Source of the DNA: Closterium sp. NIES-65 | Lineage: Eukaryota; Streptophyta; Zygnematophyceae; Desmidiales; Closteriaceae | Assembly: GCA_948144175.1 (NCBI GenBank) | Contig: CANXME010000516.1 | Location: 1 to 64,000, forward strand | DNA length: 64,000 nucleotides | Direction: 5' to 3' | Shown here: in pieces, positions 40,748 through 51,405 of the stretch | Position numbering within the stretch: position 1 is the first letter of the stretch | How the letters are laid out: every line of letters begins with the position of its first letter | Program-made: the position numbers and the translations under genes | The notes under the pieces: generated by a model | Seen by the model: the letters and a program-made list of their open reading frames with translations, nothing else | Databases searched by the model: none | Told to the model about the DNA's origin: nothing

Positions 40748-43700
40748 ATGTCTACTAGGAAGGAGAGGAGCTCCTCCAACGGTTCTCCAGGCACTACCCC
40801 TACTCCACCTCCTGTCTTTGGTCTACAGGCGGAAGGAGGGACTACCACGAGACCAGCAGCTGGGTCTACGGAAACGCCCGCAGGCTTCGATCCAAGCATG
40901 ATGGAGAAATTCTTCTCCTTCATGTCCTTCTACGAGCAGCACCAGCAAGGAGTACCTGCGCAGTCAAACAACAGCAACAACAACAACGTAACTCCTATGA
41001 GTCTCGACGGCTCATCCTACGCACGCGGAATTCAACAACAACAACACCAGCCTACCTTTGCGCCGTACGAGCCCCAGCGTGGCTCCGTCAGCTTCATGCC
41101 GCAACCGCAATCTGCACCGGGACAAGAAAGGGCATTGGACGCATTACAAGTTCAATCGCAATTCGCGCATGTTCTCAAGCTGCAAACGACAAAGCCTTTC
41201 GACGGAAAAGACTTCTTCACCTGGTCGTTCGAGTTCGAGCTGATGATGGAAGGAGCACAGATTCTCGGCTTCTTCGACGGGTCCCTGCCATATCCAACAA
41301 ACGGGACACAATATGAGAAGCAGCAGTACACCTATCAATCAATGATGGCGTACACGATACTGCTAAGAAACATCACCCCGACCCAGCAGCAGAACATCAG
41401 GACTTACCGAGGCTACGGCAACTCCGCGGAGCTCGCGTACAACCACCTGAAGAACCTGTATCAAGCAACAGACAGCGTAAATCAAAGCAGGTTAATGGCG
41501 CAGTTGACAACAATTGAAATGAAACCAGGCGAGAAATGCATGGCTTATATCAGCCGCTGCCGCGAACTACGCGACAAGCTTCTTCGATGCGGAGGGTCGA
41601 TTTCAGAAGACGCCTTTGTCACGGTGGTCATCGGCGGTCTCGGCCCCCACTGGCGCTCCAGTCGCGCCATATTACGAGCACACGGGAGGATTTCCGAAGC
41701 GGCACTTTGCGCCGAAATCCATGCCGAGCAGCAGGACATGGACCTGCAAGAAGAAAGACACAAGAAGAAAACATTAGCACCGGAGTTTGCGTTTCACACT
41801 CAGCGACGATACAACAACAACAACAATCGACAACAGCAACAAGTGAAGACGGTACCTCCGTTGTGCCACATCTGCAAGACTTTGGGACACCCTCGCACGC
41901 ACTGCCCGTCTCGTCAGACAACACCACAGCGACAACTCCGGCCTTCAAGCTCCCAAGTTGCCTCAACACAAGCAAATCCGACGACCTCAATCCAAGCTCC
42001 AACGACTCCAACAGGACAATCTACACAAGGAGCAAGAAACATTGTCAATTGCATGGTGAAGATAACTGATTCGTGCACAACCAAATCACCACCTCACTAC
42101 TCACCGGAAGAAGAGCTCGACAACAGTACGCCTCGCCGCGAGTCACTCCAACCGAATCCGACGTACGCCGCCATCGCTCAAAGCGAACCGTCCGGGCAAG
42201 ACACCTGGTTTCTGGACAGTTGCTGCGGACAACATATGTGCTCCTCGGGACGCTTTATTCAACGCAAACATCAACTCCAGCGAGAAGTAGTCATCACGGT
42301 CACCAACAACCAGAACCTGCGCACACGACGACAAGGAGTAGTTCAACTTCAATCAAGAGAGACAAACGTCATACTGCACATGTCAAAGGTACTCATCGCA
42401 GAAGGACTCGGTTATAACTTACTGAGTGTCAGCCAGCTGATGGTGAAAGGCATCCACTTGGAAGCCGACAGCACCACCAAGGGGTTTAAACTGTACCACG
42501 TGAAGGGCGGCCTCTACATCGGAAGAGCAGTTTTGAAGAACAACGTCTTCGTCCTCGATTTCGTCCCCGACCTTGGCACTGCAGATAGCGACGCCATCGT
42601 CAACTTCGCCGATTGGACACATCCCCCGGATCTCGATCCCGACTTCAGCCCGGGAGGTTTCTGGTACTCGCACACCATCCCTGAAGCAGAACGAACACGA
42701 GCGTTAGCAACAATTCAACAAACGGCAGCAGCAGAGACAACATCGGCAGCAGCAGAAACAACATCGGCAGCAGCAGAGACAACATCGACAGCAGCAGAAA
42801 CATCATCGGCAGCAGCAGGACCAACGACACCAGTCATCGTCCACGAAGCACCACCAACACCCGCACAGCAACTGAACCCGACTCAACGAGAAGTCCACAG
42901 AAGCGCCAATGTCGTTGCCAGCTTCTACTCCAACTCCGACGCGTATCAACGCTCACCCGGACATCGCGCTCCTGAAGACATCTGGCACGCACGCACAGGA
43001 CATCCAAGCAACACAGTATTGAATAACACAATACGAGCAGGAGTCCTCGACAAAGATTCGCTACTACTACCCGACGGCAGAGAACTTCAACGGGCACGAG
43101 GAACTTGTCTCATCTGCCCCGAAGCCGACTTACCCCATCGATCGTTTTCTTCTCACCACAACCCGAGCGCACCTGCATACGCACCACTCGAGAAAGTATA
43201 CAGCGACATCTTCTTCAATCGAGAACCAGGACAAGTCACCTACAATTACACAATAACCTTCATCGACGCCGCCACTCGATACGTCTGGCATCGAAACCTA
43301 CCCATCCGCGACATGGCACTCCCAGCATTCGCCGCTTGGCTACCGGTAGCAGAGAGGGAGTCAGGAACACAGCTGAAAAGCTTCCAGTCAGACGGAGGAG
43401 GAGAATACACCTCTCAGCGCTTCAAGCAGTACCTGACGGAAAGGGGAATCAAGCAACTTCTCTCCCTTCCCTACGCCCATCAGCAGCAAGGTGTTGCAGA
43501 AAGAATGAACAGGACTCTGCAGAACAGCATGCGCAAAATGCTACGTGGCATGCGGCTACCCAACCACCAGTGGCCTGCAGCAATGGACCATGCTGTCATG
43601 CTGCACAACTTGCTGTCGTCGTCGTCACTCCCGAACAACGCATCACCGCATCTGCTATGGACAGGAAAGCAGGGCAGCACAAGAATGTTACGAGTTTTCG

Positions 43701-45686
43701 GATGCATGGTGCAGTACCGACCCCCAGAAGCACGAGCGGTAAGATTTTCACAACGGGCACAGTGGGGACTACACCTCGGCATCGAGAAAAATTACAACGC
43801 GTGGAAAATTTTTGATGTCCACTCAAACGAAACAGTAGCAGCACGTGATGTGATCTTCTACGAGCGACTCACCCTTCAAACGTACCTCGCCAACTTGCAC
43901 GAGAATCAAGACCCCACAGGTGGTTTTCGTGGTGACCGAGCCTTCGCCTCAGCAGCGGACGAAGCAGACTGGGATGAACAGAACGTCGACAACGCATCGG
44001 AAGAAACCGGACCTCTCCCGTACTACTCCGTCGACGTGCCCATGGACGAAGACAATCCTCGCGACAGTGCCAACGGCGAAGTCTTCTATCACTTCGCCGA
44101 CAACGGTTACGTAACACCTGCGACAGTCAACACAAACGAAGCAGAACGGATAGGGCCAAATTTCATACCCGATCCAGAAGCGGGAGACGAAGCAGCTTAT
44201 CCCGAGGATCCAACACTCCCCCGATACTCAAAGACTGGACTGCAAATCCTCGGCATCGTCACCGCAGTCCACGACAACGCACTTCCTAAGGAGCCTGCGA
44301 CGGTTCAGCAGGCTCTGGGGGGGGAACACAGGGAGAAATGGCGCGAAGCCATGGACAGAGAGTTAAAGGCACTGGAGGAACGCAACACTTGGAAGGTCGT
44401 TCCCGCAAGCGTGGCAAGGAACAAGACCATTCTCACCGGGAAATGGGTCTTCCGCATCAAAAAGAAAGCAGACGGCACAATCGAGAAGTTCAAAGCACGC
44501 TGGGTCGTGCGTGGATTCGACCAAGAGCAAGGACGAGACTTCACCGAGACATTCGCCCCAGTTAGTCGACATACCTCTCTTCGAATTCTTCTCGCCGCTG
44601 CCGCCATGAAGAAGAAGAAACTGCGACAAATCGATGTCACCAACGCATTTCTCTACGCACCCGTCGACGCCGAAATCTTCGTCGAACTCCCACACGGTAC
44701 CCATGGAAACCCCAATCAGGTCTGCCAGCTACTGAAATCGCTCTACAGAATCAAACAAGCCCCGCGGCTGTGGCAACAGCACCCACACACCCGACTCACT
44801 CGCATCGGATTCCGCCAACTGCTGCACGACCAAGGAATGTATCGATTCACTAAAGACGCCGATTACATCCTACTGATCGTCTACGTCGACGACCTACTCT
44901 ACATCGGCTCCACCGACGACATCACCACCTGGTTCGAAGGGGAGCTGCAGAAGGACCTCACGCTCACGGTTTCTCCTACCGTCACCTAGTACCTCGGACT
45001 CAATATCCGCGAAGAAGAAAATGCTATCTACTTAAGCGCTGAGAAATACGCCGACACTATCTCCAAGCGCTTCTCGCTCACACCTACCGCTATCAGCCAC
45101 GCCATACCGCTACACGGCAGGAAGTAACAAAGGAAATTCCGCTCCACTCAAGGCTGCCGGAATACGAGACTACCAGAGGAAACTGGGCTGCCTCCTCTTC
45201 GCAGCCGTCACCTGCCGCCCGGATCTATCTTACTCCGCAAGCCAACTCGCTACCTACCTCAAGAAATCCGAAGCAGAGCATCTGGCGGAGCTCGATCGCG
45301 CACTACACTACTTCGTGAGCACTCCGACGATCGGCCTGACTTACTACAAAAACGAAACTACGACCACGAAACTAATCGGCTACGTCGATGCCGATCATGC
45401 CGGCGATTCCGACAATAGGCGCTCTCGCACTGGCTACGTCTATCGTCTCGAGCCTATCGGACCTATCTCCTGGCAGTCGAGCAAGCAGGAACTAATCGCT
45501 CTCTCTTCAGCTGAAGGGAAACTCGAATTATCCTACTGTCCCACGTCCGAGATGGCAGCCGATTACTTGACAAAGAAACTCGGAAAACAGAAGTTCGAGT
45601 ACTGCATGCTGCTGACTGGACAAGGCCACGTCATCATTAACGACACTCCAGAAGCGAAGGGGAGTGTTGGGAACAATAAGTCTTAA
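40748..45686 (+). pseudogene. gag-pol: E5 gag-pol polyprotein, disrupted near its 3' end
   Basis: Open for 1413 codons (40748-44989), then TAG where siblings would have Gln (VT*YLGL), with further stops. Domains: Gag with PFDGKDFFTWSFEFELM (about 155-175) and a UBN2-like region; a canonical CX2CX4HX4C knuckle from Cys373. Protease reads DSCCGQHM with Asp490, so Cys replaces the usual Gly after Asp-Ser. Pre-integrase has WHARTGHPS. Integrase has Asp820, Asp882, Glu918. RT has KWVFRIKKK, ARWVVRGFDQEQGRDF and YVDD at 1379-1382. RNase H resumes at 45315-45686 (YVDADHAGD, SSKQELIALSSAE). Its middle is missing: ALSSAEGKLE runs directly into the C-terminal YCPTSEMAADYLTKKL, removing about 60 residues. 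It is non-functional at least in RNase H. Confidence 0.9.
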
Positions 45687-46100
45687 AGCGCCTCTGTCCT
45701 GTTGAAACTCAGGACACAAGCGAAGCAGTCCAAATCGAAGCATCGCGAGTCAACCCTCGGAGGTTAAGGTAACCGCCTGGAGGTTACGCGAAGGTCAAAA
45801 GTCAGCGACCTTTGACTTGACAAATACAGCGCGACAGCAAGGACACACAACTGACTCGACATTTAGCAGTTGCCCGAGTCGCACTGTATCGAATCGCAAC
45901 AGCAAAACAGTTTAATTATATCTATTCGTATTCCTTGTACTCTTATATAAAGCCTTGTATTTGCTTGTTTTAATTAACTTACTTTGCCCTCACATACTAG
46001 CGCAAGGTGGTTCAAGGACTTTTTCATTCAAACGCTTCCGCTATTACAATCCTACTTAGACTTTAACTCTACAAAGACCCTAGGGCATCTCAGCCCAACA
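45665..46100 (+). repeat. E5 3' LTR
   Basis: 436 bp, TGTTGGGAACAATAAGTC...CAGCCCAACA, nearly identical to the split 5' LTR. Its start overlaps the last few pol codons of the surviving frame. Confidence 0.92.
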
Positions 46101-46514
46101 GTGGGGACCTTTGGATACCATTTGCTCAAAAGTTAACCCTAAACCGTTCTGTATTGTAACGAAACCCCTAATTCCCGATTTCGTGTCGATGCGTTGCCAG
46201 CACATGGGGCCACTTGCAGCGGAAGATTCGCCAGCGTGGCGACAGCGAGATTGTGGGAGGGGGGAAATCTTGGCAGATTTTAAGTGAAACTACACGCGAA
46301 ATTTCACCTAGGGAGCAATTCTCGCGATATCCTCCCGTAAGGAATCGGACTCGATAACAGCTATAATAGGAATCTATAAGAAAAGGGGGGGTGTTATACA
46401 AAATCACCCCAAAAGGGGGGTATAGTACAAGTGGGGTCGGATATAACACCCACCCCGTATTAGCTACCCGGGGGTGTACAATTACGGGGGGGTGTTTTAT
46501 CCGGGAGAATACGG
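46101..46514. other. Interior and right terminus of the mariner-like element
   Basis: Non-coding, with several G/C runs (46386-46460) and the right inverted terminus ending GGGAGAATACGG at 46514. No gene is supported. The short minus-strand frame here is low complexity. Confidence 0.55.
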
Positions 46515-46516
46515 TA

Positions 46517-46976
46517 TTTGTATAATATTTTTCATCTGATTTTTCAGACTTCCTTGTACACTTCTTCGTCTGAATTCACAGAACGGGAATTGTTTCGTCT
46601 GACACATTCTGACGCGTCAAAATCTTCTGACACATTCTGACGCGTCAGATTGCATTCTGACGTGTGTTTTCACTCACCTAAGGAGATTTCCTGCTGCATA
46701 GGGGGAGATCCTCAGCTCTACTACAGGCAGATCTGCCATCACTATCTAGATTCAAGCCGTTTCTCCACTACGAAGGCATGCGCTCTTTGAAAAGAAGTTC
46801 AACATTTGTTCTTTAAATACTCTTAGACGTGTGTTTTTTTTCATTTGGATTTACAGACTTGGGAAAAAAATTCGTCTGAATTTTCAGACTAGCTGTAAAA
46901 AATCATCTGATGCTCAGACGAAGGATTTTTTTCAGGTCTGATTCTCAGACGGGGTTTTTAACTAGCAACGTCCCTG
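46517..46976. repeat. Right part of the hAT-like element with subterminal motifs
   Basis: About 460 bp dense in CTGA/TCAG-containing motifs. ACACATTCTGACGCGTCA occurs twice in tandem (about 46602-46650), and paired GTCTGA...TCAGAC motifs occur at 46888-46950. It ends in CAACGTCCCTG. No coding sequence. Confidence 0.65.
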
Positions 46977-46984
46977 GTCTCAGC

Positions 46985-47190
46985 GGTTGGACTAGCTGAT
47001 CAGGCCTGAGTTGTTGCTTGTCTTGCTCATTTCATGCCCCTCACCTAGCCTATGGGGGTGCGCCAGATTATAAACATATGTGCATGTTAAATCCTTAGGC
47101 TACATTGAGGTGCTTTTTGGAGGGTACAACCCCTTTTAGGATTCCCTATTTGTAACCTAGTTCATTTATTCCGCTGTACTTGTTCTGAAG
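46985..47190 (+). mobile_element. Decayed copia 3' tail and LTR remnant
   Basis: An old copy of the group's 3' end: CTTGTCTTGCTCATTTC...CACCTAGCCTATGGGGGTG resembles the tail and polypurine tract. CGCCAGATTATAAACATATG...TTAGGCTACATTGAGGTG...GGAGGGTACAACCCC resembles the LTR core, with many substitutions. It was the receiving sequence for the hAT-like element. Confidence 0.6.
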
Positions 47191-47714
47191 AAATTAGTTT
47201 AGACGTACTCCCAGGTGTACTGACCAGGTGAATTTGTACATGCATAAGCAAACAAGGCCAACACGTTTTACAATTACCGTACAACTCAAGCATGCATTGT
47301 CATCAACCTAAGAAAAAAAGAACCCTTTACCCACTGTTACAGCAACTGTTGAACATGAAACAGCAACATGCTACAATTCTATTAGATGAACTGCTATAGC
47401 ACTACTCCCTCCACTGTTGCATGGAGAGGAAATGAACTTACCGATGGCTGGTGCTCTCCCTGCTTCTCACCCCGATGGCTGGTGGGTACAAGCAACCCTG
47501 TGGCAAGCTGCAGATCGCTACCATGGACGGATGGGCCTGCCTTGAGCAGCAAGGCAGTTTTACAGTAGACAGGCACAGGCCACAGCTATCCCGCAGACCA
47601 TGATAACTCTGCCATACCAGTGCACTCCCAAAGTCACTATTGCACGCGCCTCAGTGCAGTGCGCCCTGCGAGTGCCGCATGCCTCATCAGTGGTGCATGG
47701 CAGGGGGCTGCACA
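47191..47714. other. Intergenic / MYB 3' untranslated region
   Basis: About 520 bp downstream of the MYB stop codon with no convincing gene. Short frames on both strands (47386-47576) overlap each other and show no domain. A sense-strand TGTAA lies near 47560, a possible polyadenylation signal in some green algae. Confidence 0.4.
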
Positions 47715-49564
47715 TCAATGGTGCATGGCGGGGGGTTGCACGTAGCCCATGTGGGGGAGGGGCATGCCATGTGCCGCCACCACAGGCCGCGCCAGGTGGG
47801 TGCGCGGGCCATACGCGGGGTGCCCGGGGGCGGGCGGCATGGGCATCATGCCGTGGTGCACGTGCCCCATGGGCGGCGCCCCTACCGGCGGGCCAAACAC
47901 AGCAGAGGCAGGCGGCATGGGCTGCCCGTGGGACGGCACCCCTTGGGCGTGTGTGTGAGCATGAGGATGGGCATGGGCATGCGCGTGCTGGTGCTGCAGC
48001 GCCTGCTGCGCTCCCCCACTAGCAGCCCCTGCCGGCTGCCCTGTGATCGGGCCGCTCTGCTGCTGGCCTGCGTCGCCGGCAGCGCCTTGAGCAGCGGCAA
48101 CGGAGGTGATGTCGTGGATGGAGGAGCGGCGCTTGTCCTTGTTGATGGCGTTCAGGCGGATGAAGTACTTCTGCGCGTGCGACGCCACCTGCGTGGGCGT
48201 GCGCGAGATGACAAAGTTGCGCGATATGCTGCGCCAGTCGCCCTTGCCAAACTTGGCCAGCCCCAGCAGGAAGAGCCTGAAGGGGGGTGCAGAGGCATGG
48301 GCATGAGAGGAGAGGCATGAGAGATGGGCATGAGAGGAGGGGCATGAGAGGAGGGGCATGAGAGATGGGCATGAGAGGAGAGGCGTGGGCATGAGAGGAG
48401 AGGCGTGGGCAGAAGCAAGCATCAGCAAGGAGGAGATATGGGGGAATATGTGTGAGGGCGTGCACTGGGTGTTGTGCTGACAAAACACCACACAACAGTA
48501 CAATAGCACAGCACAGCACAGCACAGCCGTCCCAGCACAGCACGGCACGGCACGGCACAGAACAGCACAGCACAGCACAGCACAGCTCAGTTACGACTGT
48601 GGATGTATACATTACACAGTGTATTTCATCCCCCCAAAAAAATCAACACAGCACAGCACAGCACAGCACAACACAACACAGCACAGCACAGCACAGCACG
48701 GCACAGCACGGCATGGCACGGCACGGCATGGCACGGCACAGCACCGCACAGCACAGCACAGCATTGCACGGCAACTAGCATGGAACTAGCGTCGCCCCGC
48801 CCTTCCCTGGCCACAGTACGACCCCAGCGAGCTGCCCACAGCGCGCACCTGCGTTCCTCCAACCCCCCCCTCTTGCACAAAGCGCGCACCTGTTCGTCCC
48901 CCTCCCCCCTCCACCTGTCCATAGCGCGCGCCTGCGTCCCTCGCCATCCCCCTCCTCCTGCACATAGCGCGGCGCGCGCCTGCGTCCTTCCCCATCGCAT
49001 TCCCCATGCCGCGCACCTGTGTTCCTCTTCGGTCCACGGGATGCCCTTCCGCCTCTCCTGCTCCGACCCCCGCGCCTGCTGCGCCGCGGCCCCTTGCGAC
49101 GCCTGCTGCTGCGACGACGCCTGCTGCTGCGACTGACCCGCAGGCGACGCCTGCTTCTCCTTCCCCGCGCCCGCGCTCCCCGCCGACGCCTTCCGCGCCC
49201 CCGACGCCTCCGCGCCTGACCCGTCTCGCGGAGATCCCGCTGACGTCATCGGCTCGTCCTTGACGTCAGCACTCGCAAGGACGTACGCGCCATTGGCATC
49301 GAATGCAGGCAGCGGCACGCGGCCGCTCTCGATGCCGCGAATATCCTCCTCCAACACCTCGTAGTGCCGCCGCACCTCGTCCGCCGTCTTTCCCGGAAGC
49401 TTCGCCGCGATCGCCTCCCACCGCGCGTCGTCCGCTGCAGCGGCGTCGGGCGGCGCGTCCATGTCGACGAGCAGCGTCTCGAATAGTTTGTCCTCCGCTG
49501 CCGTCCATGTCGACCCGTCGCGCGCGCGCTCGTCCATTGCCTGCTCGTCGAGCCCCGTCGCCAT
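47715..49564 (-). CDS. DIVARICATA-type MYB transcription factor, two exons
   Basis: The only clear host gene. Exon 1 is 49564-49017 and exon 2 is 48276-47715. The 740-bp intron has a GT donor at 49016 and an AG acceptor ending at 48277, and splits an Arg codon (AG|G). The spliced product is 369 residues. The first SANT/MYB repeat (about 17-73) has [16 protein letters not shown]20, W49 and Y68. The second (about 174-226) runs from WTEEEH through GDWRSIS to the diagnostic SHAQKYF at 215-221. Splicing rebuilds [17 protein letters not shown] exactly, which supports the intron. This two-repeat layout is that of plant DIV-like DNA-binding regulators. The linker is Ala/Gln/Ser-rich; the tail is Pro/Met/His-rich with a [14 protein letters not shown] run. 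Targets cannot be told from sequence. Confidence 0.93.
48277..49016 (-). other. MYB intron with simple repeats
   Basis: A 740-bp intron inside the MYB gene with consensus GT/AG ends. It contains a GGGCATGAGAGGAG-like minisatellite (about 48296-48415) and two GCACA/CAGCA pentanucleotide arrays (about 48500-48590 and 48645-48775) separated by unique sequence with TGTATACATTACACAGTGTA. The upstream third is C-rich with repeated GCGCACCTG-like segments resembling the donor region. Confidence 0.85.
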
Positions 49565-49815
49565 TATCGCTCACGATCTCAGCTTCCTAGGTGGTAACGC
49601 TACTTGCGATAATCGCACTTCCATAAGCCGTGTTGGTCCGCTAGGTTTTTGCGTGCAGGCCGATGATGAAGGCTATTACACTCGTGAGTTGTGGCACCAC
49701 ACATCATGTACCTAATCCCGTGGAGGTGGAATGGATAAACACAAGAGCGCCCCCTTGGGGGTGGTGGTCAGCGCCTAACCGTTTCTACAGTGTTCGGTTG
49801 AAAATCGTCCCCTAA
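49565..49815 (-). promoter_or_regulatory. MYB upstream region
   Basis: About 250 bp between the MYB start codon and the Harbinger-like element, likely holding the core promoter and 5' untranslated region. No TATA box is evident at a fixed distance. Bounded on the far side by the target site TAA (49813-49815). Confidence 0.4.
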
Positions 49816-50362
49816 GGGCGCGTAACCATTTTGCATTTTACGATTTTGACGGACAGTACACTTAAAACGAAGTGGACGGTCCACCTGTCTAGAACGGGAC
49901 CGTCCGACTGACTTTTTGCAACTTCGGACTGTCCGAAGACAGTTCTGACACTTTTTTCATAATGTACAGTTTCGCGATCACTGCGAAAGCGTTACGCAGT
50001 TCTTTTAAGCTCGCAAATGTCGTAATCGAATCATTTTTGTTTATGGGTTGTCTCTGGTTGGTCGATGTCGATTCGTGAAGTAGCCTCGTACGTTTTTGTT
50101 GGTGGACGAGGTGACTCGACAGTTTTTGCGTCGCCCTCCAATCGTGTGCAAGGACTGTCAGACAGTCCGTTTGGGATTCGGACCGTCCACGGTTCAGATT
50201 TCGGACCGTTGAAGTGGGAAAAAGTGTCACTACAGTCCGTTTTGTTGGCGATGTCGCCAACACCTCAGCGAACATGATTTCGACATTGTGCGAAGCTTGT
50301 TGCCGTTTCGCTACCTGGACGGTCCACGGTTCGAACCGTCGGGTAAGAATGGTTACGCGCCC
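49816..50362. mobile_element. PIF/Harbinger-like MITE upstream of MYB
   Basis: A 547-bp non-coding element with perfect 15-bp inverted ends GGGCGCGTAACCATT (49816-49830 and 50348-50362). TAA flanks it (49813-49815, and 50715-50717 once mini-LTR copy B is set aside). GGG-type ends with a three-base TWA duplication are typical of PIF/Harbinger. The interior carries at least six copies of GGACGGTCC/GGACCGTCC-like motifs (49873-50340), likely transposase-binding repeats. No transposase. The right end is interrupted by mini-LTR copy B one base past the terminus. Confidence 0.82.
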
Positions 50363-50363
50363 T

Positions 50364-50710
50364 TGTCAGAATCCCAACCACTAGACCATTGGGATAAAAG
50401 GGCTTGTTTCAATAGCGGGTCAGTGCGCCCATAACCCCCCAGGCCAACATGCCTGTAACCCTTCCCTAGGATCAATCGGGGATCACCAGTGGACCTCTGA
50501 CACCCCCCCGCACTGAGATGCCCGAAGTGCACACACCAGGATTCGAACCCGAGACCTTCGCTCTGATACCATGTCAGAATCCCAACCACTAGACCATTGG
50601 GATAAAAGGGCTTGTTTCAGTAGCGGGTCAGTGCGCCCATAACCCCCCAGGCCAACATGCCTGTAACCCTTCCCTAGGATCAATCGGGGATCACCAGTGG
50701 ACCTCTGACA
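50364..50710 (-). mobile_element. Miniature LTR retrotransposon, copy B
   Basis: 347-bp copy in minus orientation: LTRs 50364-50502 and 50572-50710 (139 bp each, about one difference) and a 69-bp interior. Read on the minus strand, the interior begins TGGTATCAGAGC (50571-50560) and ends in a G-rich purine tract. A perfect 5-bp duplication GCCCT flanks it (50359-50363 and 50711-50715). A-box (50586-50596, complement) and B-box (50539-50549, complement) are both present. It sits at the very end of the Harbinger-like MITE. Confidence 0.93.
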
Positions 50711-50717
50711 GCCCTAA

Positions 50718-50915
50718 GTTGTTCACCTGATTTGTCTCACATTCTATGAAATTATCACCATTCCTCCGCTTCGAGACCAGCCCGAACCTTGCTGCCAGCA
50801 TCGCACTAGCTAGCTCGCCAGCACTACGTTACGGTTTGTATGTTTCCCCTATATATGTTTGCTCATACCTTCGCTCACATCTCGCACTCGTTTGCCGATT
50901 TAGTGCAATCCTCGC
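50718..50915. other. Unassigned spacer
   Basis: About 200 bp between the MITE and the inferred E8 LTR. It has a TATA-like CCCCTATATATG near 50848-50860. No gene or repeat recognised. Confidence 0.35.
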
Positions 50916-51041
50916 TGTTGGAATGACCGAAAGGTTATCGTAACATTCCCGAAGGCTCTCCTCCCACTCGTCACTCCAAAGAAAGCAACGCGTCTGTATC
51001 AGTATCGCAATAGCTCATATAGAGCATGCGGAAGATCGAGA

Positions 51042-51173
51042 TGTTGGAATCACTGAACAGGAATGAATGAACTAGCAGTGAAATGAGTACAAGTACCTAA
51101 CCCTAGAATTGTGTACCCCCTCTAGGCTAACCCACTGTAGCCTAAACTAACACAACATATATAATGTTTGACA
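51042..51173 (-). repeat. E7 3' LTR
   Basis: 132 bp, TGTTGGAATCACTGAAC...TAATGTTTGACA, next to the complement of the polypurine tract (CACCCCCATA). Confidence 0.92.
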
Positions 51174-51405
51174 CACCCCCATAGGCAAAGTGGGGGAGAA
51201 CTAGGGGTCACAAGACCAGTCAAGGCAAAGCAAGGCAAAACAAGCTCAGGGTGGATCTCAAGGATACCACACAAATTCCGAGCACAAGCAAGTGGTCACA
51301 AGACCAGTTCACATGCAGGTTTATAATAGAGCAAAAGGTACAATGATCACAACCTAACAAGAGTAAACATGCAGTATATATATAGAGATCACAGTACAAA
51401 CAGAC
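51174..51405 (-). other. E7 3' non-coding tail
   Basis: Non-coding stretch between the pol stop and the 3' LTR, with the same conserved blocks and TATGGGGGTG tract (minus strand) seen in E1, E4, E9 and E10. Confidence 0.7.

Larger units (their letters stand above)
32827..46100 (+). mobile_element. Ty1/copia element E5, complete, with E4 in its 5' LTR
   Basis: A copia from a different lineage than E1-E4. The 5' LTR (32827-33144 plus 40568-40684, 435 bp) is split by E4. The 3' LTR is 45665-46100 (436 bp). Both are TGTTGGGAACAATAAG...CAGCCCAACA and nearly identical. The primer site TGGTATGAGAGC is at 40685-40696 and the purine tract AAGCGAAGGGGAG ends at 45664. Flanks ATGGG (32822-32826) and GTGGG (46101-46105) are a target duplication with one mismatch. 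It lacks the GC-repeat leader; gag starts 63 bp after the LTR. Confidence 0.92.
24686..46514. mobile_element. TA-flanked mariner-like MITE nested in the hAT-like element
   Basis: Inverted ends begin CCGTATTCTCCC and continue KGATAAAACACCC. They match over 25 bp with one mismatch (left 24686-24692 plus 32302-32319; right to 46514). TA dinucleotides flank both ends (24684-24685 and 46515-46516). TA flanks and this terminal sequence suggest the Tc1/mariner superfamily; the subclass is not certain. Copia E9 sits 7 bp inside the left terminus. The element's own sequence is about 950 bp (24686-24692, 32302-32826, 46101-46514). It has G-runs near 32351 and 46385 and no recognisable transposase. Confidence 0.75.
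24574..46976. mobile_element. hAT-like non-autonomous DNA transposon carrying nested insertions
   Basis: Left end CAGGGACGTCGACATCAGAC (24574) and right end ...CTAGCAACGTCCCTG (to 46976) are inverted over CAGGGACGT. A perfect 8-bp direct duplication, GTCTCAGC, flanks them (24566-24573 and 46977-46984). Short CAGGG-type inverted ends with an 8-bp duplication are the hallmark of hAT elements. Without later insertions its own sequence is about 570 bp (24574-24685 plus 46517-46976). Both ends are dense in GTCTGA/TCAGAC motifs, as expected for transposase-binding subterminal repeats. No transposase is visible, so it is MITE-like. Everything between 24686 and 46514 inserted later. Confidence 0.85.

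Noticed and set aside
44305..44704. Antisense ORFs in E5 RT
   Set aside because: They overlap the well-supported RT frame and show no motif of their own.
48452..48778. ORFs over the GCACA arrays in the MYB intron
   Set aside because: They encode monotonous His/Ser/Thr repeats in every frame and lie within an intron with clear splice sites.
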